Shown piece by piece: positions 1-8,842 of a stretch of 64,000 bases of DNA. The stretch spans positions 124,001-188,000 of the forward strand of contig JAIYDI010000019.1 in the NCBI GenBank assembly GCA_027487555.1, in the 5' to 3' direction. The first letter of the stretch is position 1. Every line of letters begins with the position of its first letter. A program made the translations under genes and the position numbers. Below the pieces are notes generated by a model. The model was given only the letters and a program-made list of their open reading frames with translations, ran no database searches and was not told the DNA's origin. Source of the stretch: Hyphomicrobiales bacterium. Its GTDB lineage: Bacteria > Pseudomonadota > Alphaproteobacteria > Rhizobiales > Devosiaceae.

Positions 1-1421
1 CCGCTTTGTCGAAAGCCCGAGATGCCCATCTCCGGCCCACCGGTGCCCGCGCCATTGATCCACGTCCGTCCGGCCCGCACCGCGCGTATGGTCTGGACTG
101 CCTTGCCCAGATCATTGGTCCAGACATTCGCAGATAGTCCGTAGTTGGTGTCATTGGCCAGCCTTGTCGCCTCTTCCGGCGTATCGAAGGTTTGCACTGC
201 AAGAACCGGCCCGAAGATTTCATCCCGGGTCACCGACATATGGGCTGCTGCCTCGGAAAATATGGTCGGGGCGAAGTAGTTACCAGAATTGCTCAGTCGC
301 CGCCCCCCCACGACCAGCCCGGCGCCGTCGCGGATGCCTTCGGTGACATAGCGCTCGACCTTCTCCATATGCGGCCGGTGGATCATCGCACCGATCTTGG
401 TACGGGGATCCAGAGGGTCCCCCACCGTCACGTTGCTGGCGATATGCACCAGCCGCTCCAGCATGGCGTCTTTGACCTCACGCTGCACGATCATCCGGCT
501 ATTCGAGATACAGGCCTGTCCTTGACCGCCAAAAATCGACCGGGCAATGGTGTCGGCTGCGGCTTCAAGGTTTGCATCTGCAAAGACAATGGCAGGGCCC
601 TTGCCGCCGAGTTCCAGCCCCACGCGCTTGATGCGGGCTGCCGCCAGTCCGCCAACAATCTGCCCCACGCGGAAGGACCCGGTGAAGTTGATCATGTCAC
701 ACGCCGGATGCTCGGCAAAGAGTTGACCGACCGGGTTGCCATACCCGGTCACAACGTTGATCACTCCGTCTGGGATTCCAGCTTCACGCGCCAGTTCTGC
801 CATGCGGATAGTCGAGCCTGACGTGAACTCGCTCGGCTTGACCACAACACAGCATCCCGCACCGAGCGCCCATGGCACACGCTCGGACCCAATCAGGAGC
901 GGGAAATTCCAAGGGGTGACGATGCCAACCACGCCGATGGGCTGGCGCAGCATCAGGCCCAGGGCACCGGGGCCGAAATCGTTGTGGCTTTCGCCCTCCA
1001 GCCCGCGGGCATGGCCCGCTGCATATGACCAAAGCTCGGCCGAGTAGTTCATCTCTCCCCGCGCCTGCTCAAGCGTCTTGCCGACCTCGAGACACTCGAT
1101 CAATGCCAACTCCTCGCGGTGGGCGTGGATCAGTTCGCCCAGCCGCGCAATACGTCCAGCGCGGTCAGCCCCACTCATTCGGGGCCAGTGCCCCTCGTCA
1201 AAGGCGCGGCGGGCCGCAAGTATGGCCCGTTCGCTATCCTTCGCGCTGCCGTTCGGGATCTCGGACACGATCACGCCCTCATAGGCCGGGCTTTCGCGCC
1301 TCAGAGTTTCACCGCTGGCGGCATCGACGCTTTGCCCATTGATCAGCATCTGGAACCGCATTGGAGCGGCAAAACGCGGATCGGCTTTACGTGGCTCAAT
1401 GAAAGGCGCAAGTTTGTTCAT
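1..1421 (-). CDS. NAD(P)-dependent aldehyde dehydrogenase (C-terminus beyond window edge)
   Basis: About 473 codons of an aldehyde dehydrogenase superfamily protein are visible; the C-terminus lies left of the window. The start is the ATG at 1421, one base after the thuA-like stop, which fits translational coupling. Visible residues are the Rossmann-side motif TPWNFPL with Asn at residue 172, VVKPSE with Lys195, the general base Glu270 in ELGGKGP and the catalytic Cys304 in GQGQACISNSR, so the enzyme should be active. Such enzymes oxidise aldehydes to acids with NAD(P)+ in the cytoplasm. It is the last visible gene of the leftward operon lacI-hydroxyacid dehydrogenase-thuA-like. I infer that it oxidises a sugar-derived aldehyde; the substrate cannot be read from sequence. 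Confidence 0.93.
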   Translation of the reverse strand, partial: MNKLAPFIEPRKADPRFAAPMRFQMLINGQSVDAASGETLRRESPAYEGVIVSEIPNGSAKDSERAILAARRAFDEGHWPRMSGADRAGRIARLGELIHAHREELALIECLEVGKTLEQARGEMNYSAELWSYAAGHARGLEGESHNDFGPGALGLMLRQPIGVVGIVTPWNFPLLIGSERVPWALGAGCCVVVKPSEFTSGSTIRMAELAREAGIPDGVINVVTGYGNPVGQLFAEHPACDMINFTGSFRVGQIVGGLAAARIKRVGLELGGKGPAIVFADANLEAAADTIARSIFGGQGQACISNSRMIVQREVKDAMLERLVHIASNVTVGDPLDPRTKIGAMIHRPHMEKVERYVTEGIRDGAGLVVGGRRLSNSGNYFAPTIFSEAAAHMSVTRDEIFGPVLAVQTFDTPEEATRLANDTNYGLSANVWTNDLGKAVQTIRAVRAGRTWINGAGTGGPEMGISGFRQS

Positions 1422-1422
1422 G

Positions 1423-2082
1423 TCAGTGGTCCTGTGCACTGTCCCGTGCAGCCCAGTTCAGGCCACGGCGAAGCATCAGCCGCGCCTGGGGGTGGGAGAG
1501 TTCCTCGGGCGCGTGGCCCAATGCGGTGTAGAAGATGCGCCCCCCGCCGAAATGGCGCTTGACCACGACGGGCATCGTAACGCCTCGCACGGCTGGGTCG
1601 TGTTCGCCCGAAAAGCTGGTGGTGGCCAGGACTTCGACCGAGGGGTCATAGAGCAGGTAGTATTGTTCGGACTGGTAGTCGAAATCCTCGATTCCCTGCA
1701 TCAGGGGGTCATGAGGTCGCGTCACTGTCACCCTATACTTGGCGCCCATATCGCCGGGATGGGCAACCCAGTGCAAACCGCACAGGTAGTGGAATCGCAC
1801 CGCTCCGTGAAAAGACGCCGCAAGACCACCATGGTAGCCTGCCAGGCCAGTCCCGGCGCGTACGGCGAGGGTGAGGCTGTCGACTAGCGCGGGGTCGATG
1901 TGGTCATTGGTGATGACCGGTACCACAAGGTCATAGGTGGCAGCCTCGGCCAATGCTGCATAATCAGGAGTTAGGGTGATGGCGAAGCTGTCTTCCGCCA
2001 GCATCGCAGCCACGATATTGGCACCTTCCTCGGGCCTGTGTCCGGCCCAACCACCCCACAGGATTAACGCGCGGCGTGTCAT
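1423..2082 (-). CDS. ThuA-like domain protein
   Basis: This 219-residue protein has the ThuA/class I glutamine-amidotransferase-like fold. The N-terminal strand MTRRALILWGGW is followed by a helix with HRPEEG, and the nucleophile-elbow-like segment GLAGYHGGLA lies around residues 110-120. ThuA in Sinorhizobium works with the Gfo/Idh/MocA enzyme ThuB to make 3-keto derivatives of trehalose and other disaccharides. I chose the start at 2082 rather than the longer frame opening at 2127, because 2082 lies two bases past the stop of the preceding gene (2084) and the 15 extra residues are not family-like. The gene is in the leftward operon, while a ThuB-like protein is coded in the divergent one, so the two halves of a thu-type pair sit in opposite operons. 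Assignment to the fold is firm; the reaction is inferred. Confidence 0.85.
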   Translation of the reverse strand: MTRRALILWGGWAGHRPEEGANIVAAMLAEDSFAITLTPDYAALAEAATYDLVVPVITNDHIDPALVDSLTLAVRAGTGLAGYHGGLAASFHGAVRFHYLCGLHWVAHPGDMGAKYRVTVTRPHDPLMQGIEDFDYQSEQYYLLYDPSVEVLATTSFSGEHDPAVRGVTMPVVVKRHFGGGRIFYTALGHAPEELSHPQARLMLRRGLNWAARDSAQDH

Positions 2083-2083
2083 C

Positions 2084-3112
2084 TCATGCCTGCAAATGCA
2101 AAGTGGCGGCGGTGACCTGATGTGCAAGTGGGACGCCCTTCAGAAACCGTTCGACCTCGGCTACAGCCATCTCGCCCAAACGTTCGCGCTCTCGCCCGAT
2201 CGCCCCCGCGATATGGGGGGTCAACAGCACATTGGGTAAATCGTAAAGCGGCGAGGTGGCCGGCAGCACCTCGGGTTCTGTCACATCAATGACCGCCGAG
2301 ATCCGGCCTGATACCAGTTCGCGCGTCAGGGCCGCTTGATCGACGAGACTGCCACGCGCGGTGTTTATCAGCGTGCTGCCATCACGCAACATCGTCAGCC
2401 GCCGCTCATCAATCATGTGGCGGGTCGAGTCGAGTGCGGGCGCATGCAGCGACAGCACGTCGACGCGGCCAAGCAGGTCATCCAGCGGCAGGTTGAGCAG
2501 GCCCAACGCTTCGGCATCTGCTTCGGATAGATAGGGGTCATGCACCAGAACCGACAGATCGAAAGGCCGCAGCAACTCGATCACCCGCCGACCGATACGC
2601 GAGAGGCCGACGATCCCCACGGTCTTGCGCCAGTTGCCCACTGGCCTGTCGGTCAGCTGTTCGGCATGCGTCTGGTCGCGGTTGCTCCGGTACATTTCGC
2701 GAAAACCAAACACGTGCTTGTTGGCAAAAAGCATGGCTGCAAGGGTGAATTCAGCGACGGGAATGGCATTGGCGGCGGCGGCATTGGTCACGACGATGCC
2801 TGCGTCGAACACCTCCGGCGCGATGAAGGATTTCACAGTTCCTGCGGCATGGGCGATGAGCCGCAGGTTCGGCGCGCGGGCGAGAACGGCCTTGTCAATG
2901 CGCGGACAGCCCCACCCCGTAACCAGCACCGTGATTTCCGACAGGATCGCCCCGGCCGGGTCACCCTCGAACCCTTGCAGTGGCTCGGTGACCGGCACGT
3001 CGCAGATGCTCTCGAGGCGGCGTAGATGTTCTGCCACAAACACGTCGCGCGCCAGCGCTGGGCGATAGGCAAACGCCAATTTCGGGCGCGGCGCGGGCGT
3101 GACTGCAGCCAT
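2084..3112 (-). CDS. D-isomer-specific 2-hydroxyacid dehydrogenase
   Basis: This 342-residue NAD(P)-dependent dehydrogenase is of the phosphoglycerate dehydrogenase/formate dehydrogenase-like class. The cofactor motif is VGIVGLSRIGRRV. Catalytic-site signatures are NTARGSLVD (Arg), DVTEPEVLP (Glu) and LLTPHIAG (His). The family interconverts 2-hydroxyacids and 2-ketoacids. It is the second gene of the leftward operon, 84 bases after the LacI-family gene and two bases before the thuA-like gene. With ThuA and an aldehyde dehydrogenase next door, it probably handles an oxidised sugar or aldonate-type intermediate. No truncation is seen. Confidence 0.9.
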   Translation of the reverse strand: MAAVTPAPRPKLAFAYRPALARDVFVAEHLRRLESICDVPVTEPLQGFEGDPAGAILSEITVLVTGWGCPRIDKAVLARAPNLRLIAHAAGTVKSFIAPEVFDAGIVVTNAAAANAIPVAEFTLAAMLFANKHVFGFREMYRSNRDQTHAEQLTDRPVGNWRKTVGIVGLSRIGRRVIELLRPFDLSVLVHDPYLSEADAEALGLLNLPLDDLLGRVDVLSLHAPALDSTRHMIDERRLTMLRDGSTLINTARGSLVDQAALTRELVSGRISAVIDVTEPEVLPATSPLYDLPNVLLTPHIAGAIGRERERLGEMAVAEVERFLKGVPLAHQVTAATLHLQA

Positions 3113-3196
3113 GAGCCTGTCTCCGTTTCACAATGCAATCCTTGGTTTCGGTATTGCACGCACATCGCAAAACGGCAAGGCCAAAGAGAAAATTTG

Positions 3197-4207
3197 CTAT
3201 ATCAATGCAAATTGCGCAATTGTTCCGCCAGCCACAGCTGTGACACCGCATTCCGCCTGAACTGTCCCGGTGTCGGGGTCGGCGAGGCGGCGCAGCATCA
3301 TTGCAATGGCCTGCGCACCAATGGCCTGACAATCTACCCGAACCGTCGTGAGGCGTGGCGACATCATCGAAGCCGCTGGCAGATCGTCAAAACCGACGAC
3401 GGAAATATCTTGCGGCACCCGAAACCCTTCGGCCTCCAAAGCGTGGATCAAACGGATCGCCGCCAAGTCATGAACGCAATAAACACCAGTCCAATCAGTA
3501 AGTTGGGCCTTTCTCTGCCGCACTATGTCCAGCATGTATGTCTCACCGGCATCGGGCGCGTCCACGACGATGCCCTGGGTGCCCACCGTGGCTGCGATTG
3601 CGGACTGAAAGCCAAGATGACGCTGGAACGTGGTCGGACGAAGATGGTCGCGAACATGCAGAAGCGACCGATGGCCCGCCTCGATCAACATTTTGGTCGC
3701 CAAGGCGCCGCCATAGAAATTGTTCGGCCCAACACAGTCAAACCGCATCTCGGGATCAAACGTGTTGACCAGCACCACGGTTTTCTGCGCGACCAACCAC
3801 GATGCGATATCGGGTGAAGGGTCGATCCCCACCAACATCGTGCCAGAAGCTGCCGCCTCCTCGGCATCCCGGTCAAAACGACTAGGGTCAAGGATCCGGT
3901 CCTGTATCAGCCGAATCTCCAGTATCAGGCCGGCCCTTGCTGCAGCGGTGTTTAGCCCCTCCACTATGGCGCTATAGAAGGGGACCAACCCGCCTGTCAC
4001 TGCGTTGCCGGTGACATAGGCCCGAATGACCTTTGCCGCCTGCCCGGCATCACCCCGTCCGCGGTAGCCAAGCTCTTGCGCTATCTTGGAAATCTTTACT
4101 CTGACATCCTCACTGATGCCAGGCTGGTTCGATAGGGCGCGCGAGACCGTGCTGACAGAAACTCCTGCGGCGCGGGCCACATCCGTTTGATTTGCGCTGC
4201 GATCCAT
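3197..4207 (-). CDS. LacI-family transcriptional repressor
   Basis: This 336-residue regulator has an N-terminal helix-turn-helix (TDVARAAGVSVSTVSRALS, about residues 8-26) followed by a periplasmic-binding-protein-like sugar-sensing domain ending near VVGFDDLPAA. The start at 4207 (MDRSANQT) is preceded by AGAAGG at a normal distance; the frame is open further upstream to 4258, but that extension is not family-like. It is the first gene of the leftward operon and is divergent from the ABC transporter operon. It probably represses both operons through the palindromes between them and responds to a sugar or keto-sugar. The inducer is unknown. Confidence 0.92.
   Translation of the reverse strand: MDRSANQTDVARAAGVSVSTVSRALSNQPGISEDVRVKISKIAQELGYRGRGDAGQAAKVIRAYVTGNAVTGGLVPFYSAIVEGLNTAAARAGLILEIRLIQDRILDPSRFDRDAEEAAASGTMLVGIDPSPDIASWLVAQKTVVLVNTFDPEMRFDCVGPNNFYGGALATKMLIEAGHRSLLHVRDHLRPTTFQRHLGFQSAIAATVGTQGIVVDAPDAGETYMLDIVRQRKAQLTDWTGVYCVHDLAAIRLIHALEAEGFRVPQDISVVGFDDLPAASMMSPRLTTVRVDCQAIGAQAIAMMLRRLADPDTGTVQAECGVTAVAGGTIAQFALI
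3210..3221. promoter_or_regulatory. Palindromic operator-like site in the 3' end of the LacI-family gene
   Basis: AATTGCGCAATT is a perfect 12-bp palindrome. It overlaps a half-match to the CGCAAATTGCG sites found between the two operons. It lies in the last codons of the repressor gene, just upstream of the 84-base gap before the 2-hydroxyacid dehydrogenase. It may be an auxiliary operator for looping or for an internal leftward promoter. Binding is inferred. Confidence 0.45.
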
Positions 4208-4296
4208 CAGGCAACCTTCTTTCGATCCAAAGCGCTGTCCAAGGCCGTTAGCGCCCAATGAGCGACACTCTCATTTTTCAGCAACGTGCGCAAATG

Positions 4297-4326
4297 TTAC
4301 GCAAATTGCGTAATCCGCAAATTGCG
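4297..4326. promoter_or_regulatory. Tandem LacI-type operators between divergent operons
   Basis: Two inverted repeats share the core CGCAA-A-TTGCG: TTACGCAAATTGCGTAA (4297-4313, centre 4305) and CGCAAATTGCG (4316-4326, centre 4321). The centres are 16 bases apart. A weak half site GCGCAAATG lies at 4288-4296, and AATTGCG recurs at 4340-4346. TTGACT at 4329-4334 is a reasonable -35 for the rightward operon, with a poor -10 candidate (TGAATG) 17 bases on. The remainder of 4208-4506 contains no gene. A-tract/CG-centred palindromes of this kind are typical for LacI-family proteins, so this is the most likely operator of the adjacent repressor. Confidence 0.7.
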
Positions 4327-4506
4327 CGTTGACTCGGAAAATTGCGTGTGCTGAATGGTGACTGTCCGGCTGCGGACATGTCTCGGCCCCGGCAGGAAGC
4401 GTCTGGGCTGGAGCGTGAACGAGTGCACCGGCCATGCGGCACTGCGCTGAGCAACGGATACGTGCCGGCTGCGAATGCCGGGATCGCTTAAGGGAGGACC
4501 ACCAGA

Positions 4507-5838
4507 ATGGCAGAGAACAAGAGTACGTCGGCGGTGACGTTCGGCTTCGGCCGGCGTGATTTCCTGCGTGGGGCAGCCGCGACGGCGACTTTGCCCATCA
4601 TCGCAGGTCTACCGAAGATGGCCATGGCAGATGAAGCGGTGGAACTGCTGGTCTGGGCCTGGACCCCGGATACAGCGGCGCAGGCCGAGATGTTCATGAG
4701 GAAGTTCCCGAACATCAAGGTCAAGATCGAGAACCAGGGCGGCGGCAAGCCGCACTACGACAAGCTGCGCAACGCCATTCAGGCGGGTTCGGGCCTGCCG
4801 GACGTGGCGCAAATGGAGTTCAACTCGATTCCAAGCTTCCGTGCCTTGCAGTCGCTGGCTGATATGGGGCCTTACGGTGCCAACGAGGTGAAGGACAAGT
4901 TCATCGACTGGACCTGGGCCGCAGGCAGTGACGGTGATGCGGTCTATTCGATTCCGTGGGATTCCGGCCCGATGGCGTCGATCTACCGCGACGACATCTA
5001 TTCGGCCAACGGCCTGGTCCCGGCCAAGACATGGGACGAGTTCGCGGATAGTGCGATGAAACTGGCCAAGGACAAGCCCGGGACCTACCTGACCAACTTC
5101 GTCGGGGCCTCGGATGCTGGTTGGCTGGGAAGCCAGCTGTGGCAGATCGGTGCAAGGCCATTCCACGTGAACGGCGCAGAGATCCACATCGAGATCAACA
5201 GCCAGAAAGCCAAGGATCTGCTCAACTACTGGCAAAAGCTGATCGACGCAAAGGCGGTGGACACCACCCCGGGCTGGACCACGGAGTGGTTCGCCGGAAT
5301 GGACGAAGGCAGGTATGCGACCTGGATCGCTGCGGCCTGGAGCCCAATTGTCATGCAGCAGTCCATGAAGAAGAGCTTCGGTCTGTGGCGCGCTGCCCCG
5401 ATGCCGGTCTGGGAAGCGGGCAAGAAAGTTACCTCGAACTGGGGCGGATCGACCTTCTCTGCCTTTACCACCTCGCAGCATCTGGCCGAGGCGACGCAGT
5501 TTGCCGTGTTCATGGGATCAGACCTGGAGGCTGCGAAGCTGTGGAACACCAAGCAGTTCCTCTTCCCGGTTCTTAAGGAACTCGCGACGGATACCGAACT
5601 CATGGGGCATCCCTTTGAGTTCTACGGCAACCAGCCGGTGAATCAGGTCTTTGCGGAATCTCTTGGCCAGGTGGACCCGACTTTCGAGTTCGCGCCCTTC
5701 CAGGACTATGCCGACCAGATCCTGACCGACGCCTTGGCCAAAGCCATTGGTGGCGAGGGAACCATGGCTGGCGCGCTGGATGGCGTGCAGGACGCGGTGG
5801 TCGCCTATGCCAAGGATCAGGGCTTCACGGTGATCTGA
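4507..5838 (+). CDS. ABC transporter sugar-binding protein (family 1), Tat-exported
   Basis: This 443-residue periplasmic solute-binding protein is of the MalE/ThuE/UgpB type. The N-terminus carries a twin-arginine signal (RRDFLRG at residues 16-22, then a hydrophobic stretch and an AMA cleavage site), so it is exported folded through Tat. A strong Shine-Dalgarno (AGGGAGGA) precedes the start. It opens the rightward operon and is followed by two permeases and an ATPase. Family 1 proteins usually bind oligosaccharides or disaccharides; the GH9 gene at the operon end suggests a beta-glucan or similar oligosaccharide, which is inference. Confidence 0.93.
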   Translation: MAENKSTSAVTFGFGRRDFLRGAAATATLPIIAGLPKMAMADEAVELLVWAWTPDTAAQAEMFMRKFPNIKVKIENQGGGKPHYDKLRNAIQAGSGLPDVAQMEFNSIPSFRALQSLADMGPYGANEVKDKFIDWTWAAGSDGDAVYSIPWDSGPMASIYRDDIYSANGLVPAKTWDEFADSAMKLAKDKPGTYLTNFVGASDAGWLGSQLWQIGARPFHVNGAEIHIEINSQKAKDLLNYWQKLIDAKAVDTTPGWTTEWFAGMDEGRYATWIAAAWSPIVMQQSMKKSFGLWRAAPMPVWEAGKKVTSNWGGSTFSAFTTSQHLAEATQFAVFMGSDLEAAKLWNTKQFLFPVLKELATDTELMGHPFEFYGNQPVNQVFAESLGQVDPTFEFAPFQDYADQILTDALAKAIGGEGTMAGALDGVQDAVVAYAKDQGFTVI

Positions 5839-5845
5839 TCTAGAA

Positions 5846-5871
5846 CGGGCGCCCTTCGTCAAGGGCGCCCG
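5846..5871 (+). terminator. Perfect hairpin between binding-protein and permease genes
   Basis: CGGGCGCCCTT pairs perfectly with AAGGGCGCCCG (11-bp stem, CGTC loop), eight bases after the binding-protein stop. There is no T-run. In sugar ABC operons such hairpins commonly protect the binding-protein mRNA or cause partial termination, giving more binding protein than permease. The role here is inferred from position. Confidence 0.7.
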
Positions 5872-5900
5872 AAATCCTCGCATCATCAAGGAACGCAGAG

Positions 5901-6812
5901 ATGACGGAAAGGCAACTCAAGACGAGACCGCGCAATCGCGTCATCGTAAACAAGAAGATTGCCCCTTACCTGTTCCTTGCGCCTTTCGCACTGCTGTTCG
6001 TGGCCTTCCTCATAGTCCCGCTGATCTACGCCGCGGACATCAGTCTATACAAAAAGGCGATGGTCGGCGGCGTGAAATTCGTCGGTGCCGACAACTACAT
6101 CAAGGCCTTTGCTGACCCGAAGTTCTGGGAAGGTATTGGGGTGCTGTTCAAATTCGCTTTCCTGCAGATCCCAATCATGATCGGCACGGCGCTGCTCTTC
6201 GCGCTCATCCTGGACAGTGGCGTCCTCTGGGCTAAAGCTTTCTTCCGCATTAGCTTTTTCATTCCCTATGCAGTGCCCGCCGTCATCGCAACCCTGATCT
6301 GGAGCTACCTCTACGGCCCCGCCTATGGCCCGATAGGTCAGACTGCCCGGCTGCTGGGCTTCGAAGCTCCAGACTTCGTCAGTCAGGAATGGATCCTCGG
6401 GTCAATCGTCAACATCGCCCAATGGCAGTTCATGGGGTACAACATGATCATCTACTTTGCGGCGCTTCAGGCCATCCCTGGTGATCTCGAGGAAGCCTCG
6501 GTTGTAGACGGTGCCAGCGCCTTTACCTTCGCCACGCGCATCAAGCTCCCAATGATCGTGCCGACCATTATCGTGACAGTTGTGTTTTCGATAATTGGTT
6601 CGTTGCAGCTCTTCACTGAGCCATTTCTTATCCAGAACATGGCCAGATCTGTCATCAACAGCAACTTTACGCCGAATATATACGCCTACAATCTGACATT
6701 TGTTGCTCAACAACCGAACTATGCGGCCGCGATTTCTTTCCTGCTCGGCGGAGTGATCGCCGTTGTGTCGTATGTATTCATGTTGGCGACAAACCAGAGG
6801 ATCGACCGATGA
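5901..6812 (+). CDS. ABC sugar transporter permease, MalF-type
   Basis: This 303-residue inner-membrane protein has six predicted transmembrane segments, the first at about residues 20-45. The binding-protein-dependent permease motif (EAA loop) is visible as EEASVVDGASAFTFATRIKL around residues 200-220, which contacts the ATPase. It would form a heterodimer with the next gene product. It sits 62 bases after the binding-protein gene, past a hairpin, and overlaps the next permease gene by four bases (ATGA). Substrate specificity cannot be read. Confidence 0.92.
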   Translation: MTERQLKTRPRNRVIVNKKIAPYLFLAPFALLFVAFLIVPLIYAADISLYKKAMVGGVKFVGADNYIKAFADPKFWEGIGVLFKFAFLQIPIMIGTALLFALILDSGVLWAKAFFRISFFIPYAVPAVIATLIWSYLYGPAYGPIGQTARLLGFEAPDFVSQEWILGSIVNIAQWQFMGYNMIIYFAALQAIPGDLEEASVVDGASAFTFATRIKLPMIVPTIIVTVVFSIIGSLQLFTEPFLIQNMARSVINSNFTPNIYAYNLTFVAQQPNYAAAISFLLGGVIAVVSYVFMLATNQRIDR

Positions 6813-7690
6813 GCATCGTCGGCAAAAATGCCTCATCGGCAAAGTTCCGACGCAATCGCTGGCTCTTGACGGGTCTGTTGAGCCTGTACTTCATCTATAC
6901 CTTTATGCCGCTGTTCTATGTGATTACGGCGGCGACGAAGTCGAACCAGGATCTGTTCTCGACGTTCGGGCTCTGGTTCGCCGAGGATTTCAGTCTGTGG
7001 GAGAATCTGGCGACCCTGTTCACCATCCAGGACGGCATCTTCCTGAAGTGGATGGCCAACACCGCCTATTATTCAAGCGTCTCGGCCGTTGGCGCCGCGC
7101 TATTCTCCACCTTGGCGGGATATGCCTTTGCCAAATACAGGTTCTTCGGCAAGAAACTGATGTTTGCGCTGGTCCTGGGCGCGGTGATGATCCCCCAGAC
7201 CGCGCTCGTCATACCGATGTTTCTTATGCTGTCTAGCATGGGGCTGACCAATACGTCACTGGCCGTCATTCTGCCCTCACTGGTGTTCCCGCCCGGTGTT
7301 TTCCTCATGTGGGCCTATATCGACGACGCCATTTCAAATGAGTTGATCGAAGCAGGCCGCATGGACGGTGCAGGTGAGGTCCACATCTTCTCCTCCATCG
7401 CCTTCCGCATGCTGATGCCTGGCTTCGCCACCGTGCTGATCCTCGCCTTCGTCGCCAGCTGGAACAACTATTTCCTGCCGCTGGTGATGCTGAACAAGCC
7501 CGACATGTTCCCGATTACGGTTGGCCTGGCGCAGCTTTACTCAACGGCAATTTCCGGCACAGGCGGGGTCCTCTTGTTCACCGTAGTGATGACCGGGGCT
7601 TTGGTGTCGATTGTGCCGGTGATCGCGGCCTTCCTCATCATGCAAAGGTTCTGGCAAGGCGGCCTCGGAGCCGGCGGGGTGAAGGCATGA
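6809..7690 (+). CDS. ABC sugar transporter permease, MalG-type
   Basis: This 293-residue permease has an N-terminal transmembrane helix (about residues 18-40) and five more. The EAA-loop signature IEAGRMDGAGEVHIFSSIAF lies near residues 185-205. It starts inside the stop of the preceding permease gene (ATGA overlap), implying translational coupling and a heterodimeric pore. The ATPase gene follows after 39 bases. The length is normal for the MalG/ThuG family. Confidence 0.92.
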   Translation: MSIVGKNASSAKFRRNRWLLTGLLSLYFIYTFMPLFYVITAATKSNQDLFSTFGLWFAEDFSLWENLATLFTIQDGIFLKWMANTAYYSSVSAVGAALFSTLAGYAFAKYRFFGKKLMFALVLGAVMIPQTALVIPMFLMLSSMGLTNTSLAVILPSLVFPPGVFLMWAYIDDAISNELIEAGRMDGAGEVHIFSSIAFRMLMPGFATVLILAFVASWNNYFLPLVMLNKPDMFPITVGLAQLYSTAISGTGGVLLFTVVMTGALVSIVPVIAAFLIMQRFWQGGLGAGGVKA

Positions 7691-7729
7691 TGCGAGCGAA
7701 CCGCAATGAAGTGCAGGGGGTGATGTGAA

Positions 7730-8788
7730 ATGGCGGCGATAGAACTGAGGAACGTCAGGAAGGCCTTCGGTACGGTCGAGGTGATTGGCAACGTCAATCT
7801 TTCCATCGAAGACGGAGCTTTTGTTATCTTCGTTGGCCCCTCGGGCAGCGGCAAGTCGACTTTGCTCAGACTTGTGGCCGGACTGGAGGATGCAACGGCG
7901 GGGCAAATCCTGATCGATGGGACGGATGTCACCCAATTGGGCCCTGCCGAACGGCAGCTGTCCATGGTGTTCCAGTCCTATGCGCTGTACCCCACCAAGA
8001 CCGTCCGGCAGAACATGAGCTTCGGTCTGGAGGTGGCCCGCCTTCCCAAGGCCGACATCAGGACGAGGGTCGACGCGGTCGCCGACATCCTCAAGATAGG
8101 CGAGTACTTGGACCGCAAGCCACGCGCGCTGTCGGGCGGGCAGCGCCAGCGGGTTGCCATTGGCCGCGCCATCGTCCGCGAACCCGTGGCATTCCTGTTC
8201 GACGAACCTCTTTCGAACCTCGACGCCGCCCTAAGGGTAGAGATGCGGATAGAGATTGCCAAGCTGCATCAACGGCTTGGAGCCACGATGATCTATGTTA
8301 CCCATGATCAGGTCGAAGCGATGACGCTGGCCGATCGGATCGTGGTGCTGGACAGGGGCTCCATCCAGCAGGTCGGCACTCCGATGGAACTGTATCAACG
8401 CCCCGCCAATCTCTTCGTGGCGCAATTCATCGGCTCGCCGAAAATGAACGTGCTGGCAGTGCGTCCTGACGGGTCGGCTCTGGTCTTTGCCGATGGCCGC
8501 CGCGCCGACCTAGGCGTTTCGTTTCCGCCGAGACTCGCACATGTCGGCTTTCGTCCAGAGGAGGTCCAGCTTCTATCGATTGGGCAGGGTCATTTGCAGG
8601 GCAAGGTGGAAGTGGTTGAGCGACTTGGCTCTGACACATTTGCCCATGTTGGTTTGGGGGAACTTGGCATCATCACTGCGCGCATGCCCGGCAATGTCCT
8701 GAGCATATCTCCAGGCCAACCGGTCGGTCTCGGTCTGTCGGGGAACCAGCTTCACCAGTTCTCCAGGGACGGCAGCCGGCTGTCCTAG
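7730..8788 (+). CDS. ABC sugar transporter ATPase, MalK/UgpC-type
   Basis: This 352-residue ATPase has Walker A GPSGSGKST (about residues 36-44), signature LSGGQRQRVAIGRA, Walker B FLFDEPLSNLD and H-loop THDQ, followed by a C-terminal TOBE/MalK-type regulatory barrel. It energises the two permeases coded just upstream. The Q-loop region reads YALYPTKTV where many homologues have YPHMTV; this is a mild deviation at the permease contact. The start is ATG 7730 with GGGGGTGA upstream. Confidence 0.94.
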   Translation: MAAIELRNVRKAFGTVEVIGNVNLSIEDGAFVIFVGPSGSGKSTLLRLVAGLEDATAGQILIDGTDVTQLGPAERQLSMVFQSYALYPTKTVRQNMSFGLEVARLPKADIRTRVDAVADILKIGEYLDRKPRALSGGQRQRVAIGRAIVREPVAFLFDEPLSNLDAALRVEMRIEIAKLHQRLGATMIYVTHDQVEAMTLADRIVVLDRGSIQQVGTPMELYQRPANLFVAQFIGSPKMNVLAVRPDGSALVFADGRRADLGVSFPPRLAHVGFRPEEVQLLSIGQGHLQGKVEVVERLGSDTFAHVGLGELGIITARMPGNVLSISPGQPVGLGLSGNQLHQFSRDGSRLS

Positions 8789-8842
8789 CCCTCAATCCGC
8801 TCCGACCGCTCTGCACGCGATGGATCAATAAAGGAACAGACG

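Noticed and set aside
2083-2127. Longer start for the ThuA-like protein
   Set aside because: The extra 15 residues overlap the end of the 2-hydroxyacid dehydrogenase and are not family-like; ATG 2082 directly follows that gene's stop.
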